The position numbers and the translations under genes were made by a program. From assembly GCF_003074055.1 (NCBI RefSeq), contig NZ_CP029043.1, forward strand, positions 1,604,501-1,668,500: a DNA stretch of 64,000 nt. Direction: 5' to 3'. The DNA is from Streptomyces nigra (GTDB lineage Bacteria; Actinomycetota; Actinomycetes; Streptomycetales; Streptomycetaceae). Positions 8,190-16,841 of this stretch are shown piece by piece; positions within the stretch are counted from its first letter, which is position 1, and every line of letters begins with the position of its first letter. A model generated the notes under the pieces. The model saw only the letters and a list, made by a program, of their open reading frames with translations. It ran no database searches and had not been told where the DNA came from.

Positions 8190-9886
8190 TCGGCCTCATT
8201 TCCGCCACCGCGGCGGGGGCGGCGGCGCGGGACCGGCTGGCCGCGGCGTGGCCGGACCGCACCCGGGTGTACGACGGGCCCGTCGGGGACGCCGTACGGC
8301 GGGCGTTCGGGGAGTGCGGGCAGCTGGTGTGCTTCCTGGCCACGGGCGCGGTCGTCCGGCTCATCGCCCCGCTGCTCGACGACAAGACGGCCGACCCCGG
8401 GGTGGTGTGCGTCGACGAGGGCGGGCGGTTCGCCGTGGCGCTGACCGGCGGGCACGGCGGCGGCGCCAACGACCTCGCGTACGAGGTCGGCGAGGTGCTG
8501 GACGCCGAGCCCGTGGTGACGACGGCCACCGACGCCGTGGGGCTGCCCGGTCTGGACACGCTCGGCCTGCCGGTCGAGGGCGATGTCGCCGGGGTGTCCC
8601 GGGCGCTGCTGGACGGGGAGCCGGTCGCGCTGCGGGCCGAGGTGGCGTGGCCGCTGCCACCGCTGCCGGCCGGCACCGAGGGCGCGTACACGGTCCGGGT
8701 GACGGACCGGCTGGTGGAGGCCGTGGAGCGCGAGGTCGTACTGCGGCCGCCGACCCTGGTCGTCGGCGTCGGCGCCTCCCGGGGCGCCCCGGCCGACGAG
8801 GTGCTGACGCTCGTAGGGGACGCGCTGCGCGACGCCGGGCTGTCCGCCGCGTCCGTCGCCGAACTCGCGACCGTCGACGCGAAGGCCGGCGAGCCCGGCA
8901 TCGTCGAGGCCGCCGAACGCCTCGGCGTCCCCCTGGTCACCCATGCCCCGGACCTGCTGGCCGCCGTCCCGGTCCCCCACCCCTCCGACGCGCCGCTGGC
9001 CGCCGTCGGCACCCCCTCGGTCGCCGAGGCCGCCGCACTCGTGCGCGGCGGCGAGCTGCTCGTACCGAAGCGGAAGTCCGAACGGGCCGACGGCAGCCCG
9101 GCGATGGCCACCTGCGCGGTGGCCCGGCGGCCGGTGCGCGGCCGGCTCGCGGTCGTGGGCCTCGGGCCCGGGGCCCGCGATCTGCTGACCCCGCGCGCGA
9201 AGGCCGAGCTGCGGCGGGCCTCGGTGCTCGTCGGTCTCGACCAGTACGTCGACCAGATCCGCGATCTGCTGCGGCCCGGCACCCGCGTCCTCGAGTCCGG
9301 CCTCGGCGCGGAGGAGGAGCGGGCCCGCACGGCGGTCGCGGAGGCCCGCGAGGGGCACGCCGTCGCCCTCATCGGCAGCGGGGACGCGGGCGTGTACGCC
9401 ATGGCCTCCCCCGCGCTGGCCGAGGCGTCCGACGACATCGACGTGGTCGGCGTCCCCGGGGTGACGGCGGCCCTGGCGGCGGCCGCGGTCCTCGGCGCCC
9501 CGCTCGGCCACGACCATGTGTCGATCAGCCTCTCCGACCTGCACACCCCGTGGGAGGTCATCGAGCGGCGGGTCCGGGCCGCCGCCGAGGCCGACCTCGT
9601 CGTCACCTTCTACAACCCGCGCTCGCGCGGCCGGAACTGGCAGCTCCCCGAGGCGCTCGCGATCCTCGCCAAGCACCGCACGCCCACCACACCGGTCGGC
9701 GTCGTGCGCAACGCGTCCCGGCCCGACGAGTCCGCCCGGCTCACCACGCTGGGCGGCCTGGACCCGGCGACGGTCGACATGATGACGGTCGTCACCGTCG
9801 GCAACACCGCCACCCGGGAGGTCGCCGGACGCATGGTGACCCCGCGCGGCTACCGCTGGCAGAGCGCTCAGGAGGGCCCGAGGTGA
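8186..9886 (+). CDS. cobJ: CbiG-CobJ fusion: cobalt-precorrin-5A hydrolase-like domain + precorrin-3B C17-methyltransferase
   Basis: A 566-residue fusion. Residues 1 to about 310 resemble CbiG/CobE (TGAVVRLIAPLL near the N-terminus, GGHGGGANDLA, and a C-terminal VVGVGASRGAPADEVL subdomain). Residues from about 320 are a CobJ/CbiH tetrapyrrole methylase (AVVGLGPGARDLLTPRA, LIGSGDAGVYAMASP, TFYNPRSRGRNWQL) that methylates C17 and contracts the ring. GTG 8186 overlaps the previous stop and has AAGGGAG about 9 bases upstream. CbiG belongs to the oxygen-independent route, whereas CobN belongs to the oxygen-dependent one. Confidence 0.92.
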   Translation: MIGLISATAAGAAARDRLAAAWPDRTRVYDGPVGDAVRRAFGECGQLVCFLATGAVVRLIAPLLDDKTADPGVVCVDEGGRFAVALTGGHGGGANDLAYEVGEVLDAEPVVTTATDAVGLPGLDTLGLPVEGDVAGVSRALLDGEPVALRAEVAWPLPPLPAGTEGAYTVRVTDRLVEAVEREVVLRPPTLVVGVGASRGAPADEVLTLVGDALRDAGLSAASVAELATVDAKAGEPGIVEAAERLGVPLVTHAPDLLAAVPVPHPSDAPLAAVGTPSVAEAAALVRGGELLVPKRKSERADGSPAMATCAVARRPVRGRLAVVGLGPGARDLLTPRAKAELRRASVLVGLDQYVDQIRDLLRPGTRVLESGLGAEEERARTAVAEAREGHAVALIGSGDAGVYAMASPALAEASDDIDVVGVPGVTAALAAAAVLGAPLGHDHVSISLSDLHTPWEVIERRVRAAAEADLVVTFYNPRSRGRNWQLPEALAILAKHRTPTTPVGVVRNASRPDESARLTTLGGLDPATVDMMTVVTVGNTATREVAGRMVTPRGYRWQSAQEGPR

Positions 9887-10485
9887 ACCGTGTCGTCCAT
9901 CCCATCGAGGAGGAGTCCTACCGGCGGATGCGCGCCCGGCTGGACACCTCGCACCTGCCGCCGCTGACCCGGGCCGTCGTCGAGCGGGTCGTGCACTCCG
10001 CCGCCGACCTCGACTACGCCGCCGACCTCGTCCTGGACGAGCCGGTCCTGGAGCGGGCGCACGCCGCGCTGCACGCAGGGGCGCCCGTCGTCGCGGACGT
10101 CGAGATGGTGGCGGCCGGGATCACCCGCCGGGAGACCGTCTGCCGGATCAGGGACGCCCGGTCCGGGCCCGGACTGACCCGGTCCGCGCACGCCGTCCGG
10201 CTGGCCCACGAGCAGGTCGGCGCCGGCGCGATCTGGGTGATCGGCAACGCGCCGACCGCCTTGGAGGAGCTGCTGACGCTGGACGCCCGGCCCGCGCTCG
10301 TCATCGGTCTGCCCGTCGGGTTCGTCGGTGCCGTCGAGTCCAAGGCCGCGCTGCGCGCGAGCGGCCTGCCCGCCGTCAGCAACGTGTCCGAGAAGGGCGG
10401 TTCGGCGGTCGCCTCGGCCGCGCTCAACGCCCTGCTGTACCACCCCGTTCCACCCTTCCCTTCATCGTCCGAGGAGACATCGTGA
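9883..10485 (+). CDS. cobH: Precorrin-8X methylmutase CobH/CbiC
   Basis: A 200-residue enzyme that moves the C11 methyl to C12, giving hydrogenobyrinate (or its cobalt form). The N-terminus HPIEEESYRRMRARLD is typical, as are the catalytic-His region RVVHSAADLDYA and VIGNAPTALEELL. It starts at GTG 9883 within the cobJ stop (GTGA), with GGAGGG just upstream inside the preceding gene. Its own stop overlaps the start of the cbiX-like gene. Confidence 0.94.
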   Translation: MNRVVHPIEEESYRRMRARLDTSHLPPLTRAVVERVVHSAADLDYAADLVLDEPVLERAHAALHAGAPVVADVEMVAAGITRRETVCRIRDARSGPGLTRSAHAVRLAHEQVGAGAIWVIGNAPTALEELLTLDARPALVIGLPVGFVGAVESKAALRASGLPAVSNVSEKGGSAVASAALNALLYHPVPPFPSSSEETS

Positions 10486-11414
10486 CCCCCTCCCCGCCCG
10501 CCCTGCTCATCGCCGGCCACGGCACCCGGGACGAGGCCGGAGCCGAGGCGTTCCGCGCCTTCGTCCGGGAACTGGGGGACCGGCACCCCGAACTGCCCGT
10601 CGCGGGCGGCTTCATCGAGCTGTCCCCGCCCCCGCTGGGCGACGCCGTGACCGGCCTCGTCGAACGCGGGGTGCGGCGGTTCGCCGCCGTGCCGCTGATG
10701 CTGGTGTCGGCCGGGCACGCCAAGGGCGACATCCCGGCGGCGCTGGCCCGCGAGAAGGAACGGCACCCCGGGATCACGTACACCTACGGCCGCCCGCTCG
10801 GCCCGCACCCGTCGCTGCTGCGGGTCCTGGAGCGGCGGCTCGACGAGGCGCTCGGCACGGCGGACGGCCGCGAGGACGTCACCGTGCTGCTGGTGGGGCG
10901 CGGCTCCACCGACCCGGACGCCAACGCCGAGGTGCACAAAGCGGCCCGGCTGCTGTGGGAGGGCCGCGGTTATGCCGGGGTGGAGACGGCGTTCGTGTCG
11001 CTGGCCGCGCCGGACGTGCCGGGCGGCCTCGACCGGTGCGCGCGGCTCGGGGCCCGCCGGATCGTCGTGCTGCCGTACTTCCTGTTCACCGGGATCCTCC
11101 CGGACCGGGTGCGGCGGCAGACCGAGGAGTGGGCGGCGGCGCACCCGGACGTCGAGGTGCGCTCGGCGGACGTCATCGGTCCGGAGCCGGAGCTGCTCGA
11201 CCTGGTGTGGGAGCGGTACGAGGAGGCGGTGCGCGGCGATCTGCGGATGAACTGCGACTCGTGCGTGTACCGGATCGCGCTGCCCGGATTCGAGGACAAG
11301 GTCGGTCTGCCGCAGCAGCCGCACTTCCACCCGGACGACGACGGTCACCACCACGGGCACGGGCATCACCACGGGCACGGGCATCACCACGGCGGTCACG
11401 CGCATGCGCACTGA
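10482..11414 (+). CDS. cbiX: Long-form sirohydrochlorin/cobalt chelatase CbiX with Fe-S motif and His-rich tail
   Basis: A 310-residue tandem CbiX protein. Residues about 7-115 and 125-240 are the two chelatase halves; the first contains the metal-binding histidine in AGHGTRDEAG (His13). At about residue 256 there is MNCDSC, matching the MxCxxC motif that carries a 4Fe-4S cluster in long-form CbiX. The last 30 residues are a His/Gly tail with more than ten histidines, probably for metal storage or delivery. It would insert Co (or Fe) into sirohydrochlorin, the early route. GAGGAG precedes the GTG start. The 3' end overlaps the next gene by 11 bases. Confidence 0.88.
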   Translation: MTPSPPALLIAGHGTRDEAGAEAFRAFVRELGDRHPELPVAGGFIELSPPPLGDAVTGLVERGVRRFAAVPLMLVSAGHAKGDIPAALAREKERHPGITYTYGRPLGPHPSLLRVLERRLDEALGTADGREDVTVLLVGRGSTDPDANAEVHKAARLLWEGRGYAGVETAFVSLAAPDVPGGLDRCARLGARRIVVLPYFLFTGILPDRVRRQTEEWAAAHPDVEVRSADVIGPEPELLDLVWERYEEAVRGDLRMNCDSCVYRIALPGFEDKVGLPQQPHFHPDDDGHHHGHGHHHGHGHHHGGHAHAH

Positions 11415-12461
11415 CGGCGGCCACGATCTGCGGCACCACGGCGACGCCGAGGTCCGCGACGACGGATCGGCGCTGGTCGACCTCGCGGTGAACGTCCGCG
11501 CGGACACCCCGCCGGACTGGCTGCGGGAGCGGATCGCCGGGACGCTGGGCTCGCTCGCCGCCTACCCGGACGGGCGGGCCGCACGGGCGGCGGTGGCGGC
11601 CCGGCACGGGCTGCCGCCCGGGCGGGTGCTGCTGACGGCGGGCGCGGCGGAGGCGTTCGTGCTGCTCGCGCGTGCGCTGAAGGTGAGCCGGCCGGTCGTG
11701 GTGCACCCCCAGTTCACGGAGCCGGAGGCGGCGCTGGTGGACGCCGGGCACACCGTGGGCCGGGTCCTGCTGCGGGCGGAGGACGGCTTCCGGCTCGACC
11801 CGGCGGCCGTCCCCGAGGACGCCGACCTGGTGGTGATCGGCAATCCGACGAACCCGACGTCGGTGCTGCACCCGGCGGCCACGATCGCCGCGCTCGCCCG
11901 GCCCGGGCGGACCCTGGTCGTGGACGAGGCGTTCATGGACGTGGTGCCGGGCGAGCGGGAGGCGCTGGCGGGGCGGACCGATGTGCCGGGCCTGGTGGTG
12001 CTGCGCAGCCTGACGAAGACATGGGGGCTGGCCGGGCTGCGGATCGGCTATGTCCTCGCCGCCCCGGAGACCGTCGCCGTGCTGGAGCGGGCCCAGCCGC
12101 TGTGGCCGGTGTCCACGCCGGCGCTGGCCGCCGCCGAGGCGTGTGTGTCGCCGCGCGCCCTGACGGAGGCGGCGCAGGCCGCCGAGCGCGTCGCCTCCGA
12201 CCGGGCGCATCTGCTCGCGGGACTGGAGGCGTTCGCCCCGGCCGGGCTGCGGGTCGCCGGTCCTGCCGAGGCCTCCTTCGTCCTCGTCCGACTGCCGGAC
12301 GCGACGGCGGTACGGGGGGCGCTGCGCGCCCAGGGGTACGCCGTCCGCCGGGGGACACGTTCCCCGGCCTGGACGAGAACTGGCTGCGCCTGGCGGTCCG
12401 GGACCGCGCGACGACGGACGGCTTCCTCCAGGCCCTGCGCCGGGTGCTGCCCTCGGCGTGA
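11404..12461 (+). pseudogene. cobC: CobC-like threonine-phosphate decarboxylase/aminotransferase, frameshifted near the 3' end
   Basis: A PLP aminotransferase of the HisC/CobC fold. The frame from ATG 11404 shows VVIGNPTNPTS, VVDEAFMDV and the PLP-lysine region SLTKTWGLAGLRIGY. At 12350-12354 a run of five G leads out of frame. One extra G would give YAVRRGDTFPGLDENWLRLA, ending at TGA 12459-12461 and a normal 352-residue protein. As written, the frame instead runs on to 13530 through the opposite-strand gene. CobC supplies aminopropanol phosphate for the nucleotide loop, which fits the operon position. A sequencing or assembly slip in the G run is at least as likely as real inactivation. Confidence 0.82.
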
Positions 12462-12465
12462 CAGA

Positions 12466-12491
12466 GCCCCCGGGCACGGCGTCCCGGGGGC
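12466..12491. terminator. Hairpin between convergent cobC and LAETG-protein genes
   Basis: A 9-bp perfect stem (GCCCCCGGG / CCCGGGGGC) with an 8-base loop lies just after the cobC stop and before the stop of the convergent gene at 12514. There is no T tract. It probably ends transcription in both directions. Confidence 0.6.
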
Positions 12492-12513
12492 CCGTTCAGG
12501 CGTGTGGCGTCCG

Positions 12514-13401
12514 TCAGTCGCGGCCGCGCCTCGCCAGGGCCACGGCTCCGCCGCCCGCGAGGAGCAGGGCCACCGCGCCGCCCGCGATGTACGGCGTCAT
12601 GGAGTTGCCGCCGGTCTCGGCGAGGCCCTCGTCGGCCTTCTCGCCCTGCGGCTCGATCTCACCGGCGGGCTCGGTGCCCGGGGCTGCCTCCTCCTCGGGG
12701 GCGGCCGGGGTCTCGCAGGTGGCCTTCGCCAGGGTGAGGGTGCCCTCGACCTCGGCCACGTTGAGCTTCAGCGGGTTGACGGAGACCTTGAGCTCCAGGG
12801 CCGTGGCGGCGGCCGTCCGAGAGGTCTGCTCGGTCCTGGAGTAGTCGAGGCGCACCTCGCCCACGCCCGGCACCTCGACCTGGGTGGTGCCGCCCGCGGT
12901 GAGCTTGACCTTCTTGCCGAGGACGGTGACGTCGCCCAGCAGGTTGGACGTGGCGGTCGGCTTCTCCCCCGCCACACAGGTCGCCTTGGAGGTGACCTGG
13001 CCGACCTCGATGAGCGACAGCAGGGGCAGGCCCGGGACATGGACCTTGGCGCGGGCCAGCTCGGTGAAGCCCTCGGCGCGGCCGTCCTCGACGGTGGCGC
13101 TCGCCTTGGCGACGTCTGCCTCGACGACGCTGAAGGGCTCGCCGCCGTCGACGCCGTCGAGGCGGGCCGTCAGCGCCGTCTTCTCGGCGCTGCGCGGAGC
13201 CTGAACCTCGTTGAGAGACACCGCGAGCGGGACGTTCACGGTCTTGTTGAGCAGGGAGACGTCGAGGCCGGTGCGCAGGACGACGGCGCTCGCCCGGCCC
13301 TCGTCCTCGGTCGCCTGGGCCGGGCCCGCAGCGCCGAGGACCGCCGGGCCGGCGGCGAGGGCGGTGGCCGTCGCGAGGGTGGCGAACCGGCGTGCGGGCA
13401 T
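12514..13401 (-). CDS. Secreted, sortase-anchored (LAETG) protein of unknown function
   Basis: About 295 residues from ATG 13401; a TTG at 13422 in the same frame would add seven residues. The N-terminus MPARRFATLATATALAAG, ending in AAGPAQA, is a signal peptide. The C-terminus has LAETG at 260-264, a hydrophobic segment (YIAGGAVALLLAGGGAVAL) and a basic tail ARRGRD, which is a cell-wall sorting signal of the LAxTG class used by streptomycete sortase E. The mature region is rich in Val, Thr and Lys with paired cysteines and probably beta-structured. It lies convergent to the cob operon. I recognise no enzymatic domain. Confidence 0.82.
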   Translation of the reverse strand: MPARRFATLATATALAAGPAVLGAAGPAQATEDEGRASAVVLRTGLDVSLLNKTVNVPLAVSLNEVQAPRSAEKTALTARLDGVDGGEPFSVVEADVAKASATVEDGRAEGFTELARAKVHVPGLPLLSLIEVGQVTSKATCVAGEKPTATSNLLGDVTVLGKKVKLTAGGTTQVEVPGVGEVRLDYSRTEQTSRTAAATALELKVSVNPLKLNVAEVEGTLTLAKATCETPAAPEEEAAPGTEPAGEIEPQGEKADEGLAETGGNSMTPYIAGGAVALLLAGGGAVALARRGRD

Positions 13402-13698
13402 GCGGAATTTCTTGCCGTTCAAGGTGGGGACCCCCAGAGAAAACGTGCTCGGGACTCGGCAAGAATCGCGCACCTCGGGTCGGCAGTCAGCGTTCCGCCG
13501 CCACTTCACTCCAACGTGACTTTCCCGTGAACCTTTTCGAATCCGGCGGCACGGGTGTTCCCCGAAGTCACCTCCGTACCCTCATCCGGGCGAGCGCCCG
13601 CGTGAACACGGGGCGCCGTCGGCGCGGTACGCGTCACCCGGGGCCGTTCCCGTCGTTACGCTGCGTCGACCGGCTCACCGGAACGAGAGGAAGCGCAG

Positions 13699-14094
13699 AT
13701 GTCCGACCAGGAGCGGGACTACTCCGCCGCGCTGGGCACGGCCGAGCGACTGCTCGGCATGCCTCTGGAGCGCTTCCTCGATCCCGGCGAGGGCGAGCCC
13801 GCCAACGCGGCGGACTTCAAGCGCCTGGCCACCGTCCACACCTTCGGCGACGCGTGGCCGCGCACCGAGGTCCTCGACACGCGCACCCGGGCGCTGGTGT
13901 CGGTGACGATCGCCGCGACGCTGGGCACCCTGGAACCGCTGCGCGGACAGCTGCGCATCGCGCTCAACAGCGGGGTCACCCCGGAGGAGATCGTCGAGGC
14001 GTTCATCCACATCGAGGCGTACGCCGGTGCCGCGCGGGCCTTCGAGGGCTACGGCGTGGCGCGGGAGGTCTTCGCCGAGGCGGCGTCGGGCTGA
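13699..14094 (+). CDS. Carboxymuconolactone decarboxylase (CMD/AhpD-fold) family protein
   Basis: A 131-residue all-helical protein with the CMD signature region (LDTRTRALVSVTIAATLGTLEPLRGQ... then EEIVEAFIHIEAYAG). It lacks the CxxC cysteines of AhpD peroxidases, so it resembles the gamma-carboxymuconolactone decarboxylase branch; substrate unknown. ATG 13699 follows a clear GAGAGGAAG ribosome site. The 188 bases upstream separate it from the divergent LAETG gene and must hold promoters for both. It is convergent with the amidohydrolase, with only four bases between the stops. Confidence 0.85.
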   Translation: MSDQERDYSAALGTAERLLGMPLERFLDPGEGEPANAADFKRLATVHTFGDAWPRTEVLDTRTRALVSVTIAATLGTLEPLRGQLRIALNSGVTPEEIVEAFIHIEAYAGAARAFEGYGVAREVFAEAASG

Positions 14095-14098
14095 GCGG

Positions 14099-15190
14099 TC
14101 AGCCGACGACGCGGCCGTTCAGGACGATGCGGCGGGGGTCCGCGAGGACCCGGACGTCGGCGCGGGGGTCCGTCTCGTAGACGACGAGGTCGGCCGCGGC
14201 GCCCTCCTCCAGTCCGGGCCGGCCGAGCCAGGCGCGGGCCGCCCAGGTCGCCGCCGCGAGGGCGTCGACGGCGGACAGGCCGGCGGTGACCAGCTCCGCG
14301 ACCTCGGCGGCCACCAGGCCGTGCGGCAGGGTGCCGCCCGCGTCGGTGCCGACGAAGACGGGGATGCCGGCGTCGTGGGCGTTGCGGACCGTGTCGTAGC
14401 GGCGTTCGTACAGCCGGCGCATATGGGCCGACCAGCAGGGGAACTTGGCCTCGCCGCCGTCGGCGAGCTTCGGGAAGGTCGCGATGTTGACCAGGGTCGG
14501 CACGATCGCCACGCCGTGCCCGGCGAACAGCGGGATCAGCTCGTCGGTGAGGCCGGTGGCGTGCTCGACGCAGTCGATGCCGGACTCCACGAGGTCCCGC
14601 AGGGAGTCCTCGGCGAAGCAGTGCGCGGTGACCCGGGCGCCCAGCCGGTGCGCCTCGGCGATGCCCGCCTCGACGGCCTCGCGCGGCCAGGTGGGCGCCA
14701 GGTCCCCGAGGTCGCGGTCGATCCAGTCACCGACGAGCTTGACCCAGCCGTCGCCGCGCCGGGCCTCCTGGCCGACGTAGGCGACCAGGTCCTCGGGTTC
14801 GATCTCGTGCGCGAAGCCGCGGATGTAACGGCGGGTGCGGGCGATGTGCCGGCCGGCCCGGATGATCTTCGGCAGGTCCTCGCGGTCGTCGATCCAGCGG
14901 GTGTCGGAGGGCGAGCCGGCGTCCCGGACCAGCAGAGTGCCGGTGTCGCGGTCGGTGAGGGCCTGCTTCTCGGCGGTACCGGCGTCGACGGGGCCGTGCG
15001 GACCGAGTCCGACGTGGCAGTGCGCGTCGACCAGGCCGGGCAGGGCCCAGCCCTCGACGGTGCGTACGTCGCGGGCGCCGGCGGGACGGTCGTAGGTGAT
15101 CCGTCCGCCGACGACCCACAGCTCGTCCCGGACGTCGTCCGGACCGGCGAGGACCCGGCCCCTCACGTGCAGCACCGCGCGTTCGCTCAT
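14099..15190 (-). CDS. Amidohydrolase family protein (metal-dependent hydrolase)
   Basis: A 363-residue amidohydrolase of the imidazolonepropionase/dihydroorotase superfamily. Metal-ligand motifs are visible in order: DAHCHVG after the N-terminal beta sandwich, TAHCFAED and CVEHATG in the middle, and GTDAGGTLPHG near the C-terminus. The substrate cannot be predicted from sequence. ATG 15190 is preferred over GTG 15199, because TTAGGG sits at a good distance upstream of the ATG. It follows the ABC-transporter operon on the same strand after only 21 bases, so it could be read upstream of, and with a separate promoter from, that operon's last gene. Confidence 0.85.
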   Translation of the reverse strand: MSERAVLHVRGRVLAGPDDVRDELWVVGGRITYDRPAGARDVRTVEGWALPGLVDAHCHVGLGPHGPVDAGTAEKQALTDRDTGTLLVRDAGSPSDTRWIDDREDLPKIIRAGRHIARTRRYIRGFAHEIEPEDLVAYVGQEARRGDGWVKLVGDWIDRDLGDLAPTWPREAVEAGIAEAHRLGARVTAHCFAEDSLRDLVESGIDCVEHATGLTDELIPLFAGHGVAIVPTLVNIATFPKLADGGEAKFPCWSAHMRRLYERRYDTVRNAHDAGIPVFVGTDAGGTLPHGLVAAEVAELVTAGLSAVDALAAATWAARAWLGRPGLEEGAAADLVVYETDPRADVRVLADPRRIVLNGRVVG

Positions 15191-15211
15191 GCCCTGCACC
15201 CTAATGAGCCG

Positions 15212-16006
15212 CTACTCGGTCTTGCCCACCTGGTCCTGGACATCTTCCTCGACGTCGGCCATCGCCGGGTCGAGGAGGCGGGAGAGGAAGTGCCGGGTGC
15301 GTTCGTGGCGCGGGTTGCCGATGACCTCGTCGGGGGTGCCGTCCTCGACGATCACACCGCCGTCCATGAAGACGACCCGGTCGGCGACCTCGCGGGCGAA
15401 CGTCATCTCGTGGGTGACGACCATCATCGTCATGCCCTCGTCGGCGAGCATCCGCATGACGGCGAGCACGTCCCCGACGAGTTCGGGGTCCAGCGCGGAC
15501 GTCGGCTCGTCGAAGAGCATGACCTGGGGGCCCATGGCGAGGGCGCGGGCGATGGCGACGCGCTGCTGCTGGCCGCCGGAGAGGGAGGCGGGGTAGGCGC
15601 CGGCCTTCTCGGCCAGTCCGACGCGCGCCAGGTTCTCGGCGGCGACCTTCGCGGCGGCCTCCTTGCCCCGGCGCAGCACCCGGCGCTGCGGCAGGGTCAG
15701 GTTCTCGGTGACCGTGAGGTGCGGGAACAGGTTGAACTGCTGGAAGACCATGCCGATCCGGCGGCGTACGGCGTCGATGTCGACGTCCGGGTCGGTGAGC
15801 TCGGCGCCGCCCACGAAGACCTGGCCCTTGGTGGGCTCCTCCAGCAGGTTCACACAGCGCAGCAGCGTCGACTTGCCCGAGCCGGACGGGCCGATGACGC
15901 ACACCACCTCGCCCTGCCGGATCTCCAGGTCGATGCCGCGCAGCACCTCGTTGTCGCCGAAGGACTTGTGCAGGTCGCGGACCTGGATCTCTGCCGTGGT
16001 ACTCAC
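15212..16006 (-). CDS. Polar amino-acid ABC transporter, ATP-binding subunit (GluA/GlnQ type)
   Basis: A 264-residue ATPase. Walker [10 protein letters not shown] is at 39-47, the Q loop [12 protein letters not shown] follows, the signature LSGGQQQR is at 142-149 and Walker B VMLFDEPT at about 162-169. The sequence is of the polar-amino-acid (glutamate/glutamine) import family. GTG 16006 overlaps the stop of the permease gene (GTGA). It is the last gene of a three-gene importer operon with the permease and lipoprotein upstream. A C-terminal extension of about 20 acidic residues follows the usual RHFLSRLLD end. Confidence 0.92.
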   Translation of the reverse strand: MSTTAEIQVRDLHKSFGDNEVLRGIDLEIRQGEVVCVIGPSGSGKSTLLRCVNLLEEPTKGQVFVGGAELTDPDVDIDAVRRRIGMVFQQFNLFPHLTVTENLTLPQRRVLRRGKEAAAKVAAENLARVGLAEKAGAYPASLSGGQQQRVAIARALAMGPQVMLFDEPTSALDPELVGDVLAVMRMLADEGMTMMVVTHEMTFAREVADRVVFMDGGVIVEDGTPDEVIGNPRHERTRHFLSRLLDPAMADVEEDVQDQVGKTE

Positions 16007-16836
16007 TTGACGGCCTCCTGGGCCTTGGCCTCCATACGGCGGACGACGAAGCCGAGCGGGATCGTGATCAGCAGGTAGCACAGGCCCGCGACCAGGATCG
16101 GTGTGGAGTTGGCGGTCTGGCTGGCGAGGTCGCGCCCGAACTTGGACAGCTCCCGCTCCTCCAGGGTCACACCGAGGAACAGCACCAGCGAGGAGTCCTT
16201 GAACAGCAGGACGAGTTCGTTGGTGAGCGGCGGCAGGATGATCCGGAACGCCTGCGGGATGATGATGGAGATCATCGCGCGGGCCGGCGAGAAGCCGAGC
16301 GAGCGCGCGGCCTCCATCTGGCCCTTGGGGACGGCCTGGATGCCGGCCCGGATGGTCTCCGCCATGTACGCGGCGGCGACCAGTCCGAGGGCGAGCGCGA
16401 CCTTGCCGTAGGTGCCGCCGGGGATCTCCGTGCCGGGGAAGGCCAGCGGCACGGCGACACCGATGAAGATGAAGATCAGCAGGGCGGGCAGTCCGCGGAA
16501 GATCTCGATGTAGACGCCGGCCACCCAGCGGTAGGGCCCGACGGACGACAGCCGCATCAGCGCGATCACCATGCCGAGCACGAGTCCGAAGACGAAGCCG
16601 GACACGGTGTAGAGCACGGTGTTCTTCAGCGCGAGGGTGATGACCTCGGGGAACATCTCCCGGGCGATCGAGCCTTGCGCGAACTGGTTCTTCAGCCGGT
16701 CCCAGTCGGCCGCGACCGCGAAGGCGATCACGGCCGCGACGAAGACGACGTACTGGACGCCGCGCGACAGACTGCGCCTCTGGCGCCGGGTCAGACCCTT
16801 CTTCTTCGGCTGGAGGGGTGCTTCCGCGTCGCTCAT
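16003..16836 (-). CDS. Polar amino-acid ABC transporter permease (His/Glu/Gln family)
   Basis: A 277-residue inner-membrane permease. A basic cytoplasmic N-terminus ([13 protein letters not shown]) precedes about five membrane helices. The EAA loop is visible as [23 protein letters not shown], characteristic of HEQ/GluC-GluD type permeases. A single permease gene suggests a homodimeric pore. ATG 16836 is only five bases from the stop of the binding-protein gene, so the three genes form one transcript. Confidence 0.92.
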   Translation of the reverse strand: MSDAEAPLQPKKKGLTRRQRRSLSRGVQYVVFVAAVIAFAVAADWDRLKNQFAQGSIAREMFPEVITLALKNTVLYTVSGFVFGLVLGMVIALMRLSSVGPYRWVAGVYIEIFRGLPALLIFIFIGVAVPLAFPGTEIPGGTYGKVALALGLVAAAYMAETIRAGIQAVPKGQMEAARSLGFSPARAMISIIIPQAFRIILPPLTNELVLLFKDSSLVLFLGVTLEERELSKFGRDLASQTANSTPILVAGLCYLLITIPLGFVVRRMEAKAQEAVK

Positions 16837-16841
16837 CGGGG

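Noticed and set aside
12462..13530. Continuation of the cobC-like reading frame beyond 12461 (a 708-residue frame)
   Set aside because: The extension is antisense to the clearly coding LAETG gene, and its composition is not protein-like; it is explained by a one-base frameshift at 12350-12354.
13699..14094. AhpD-type peroxidase assignment for the CMD-family gene
   Set aside because: The CxxC cysteines needed for AhpD chemistry are absent, so only the fold family is claimed.
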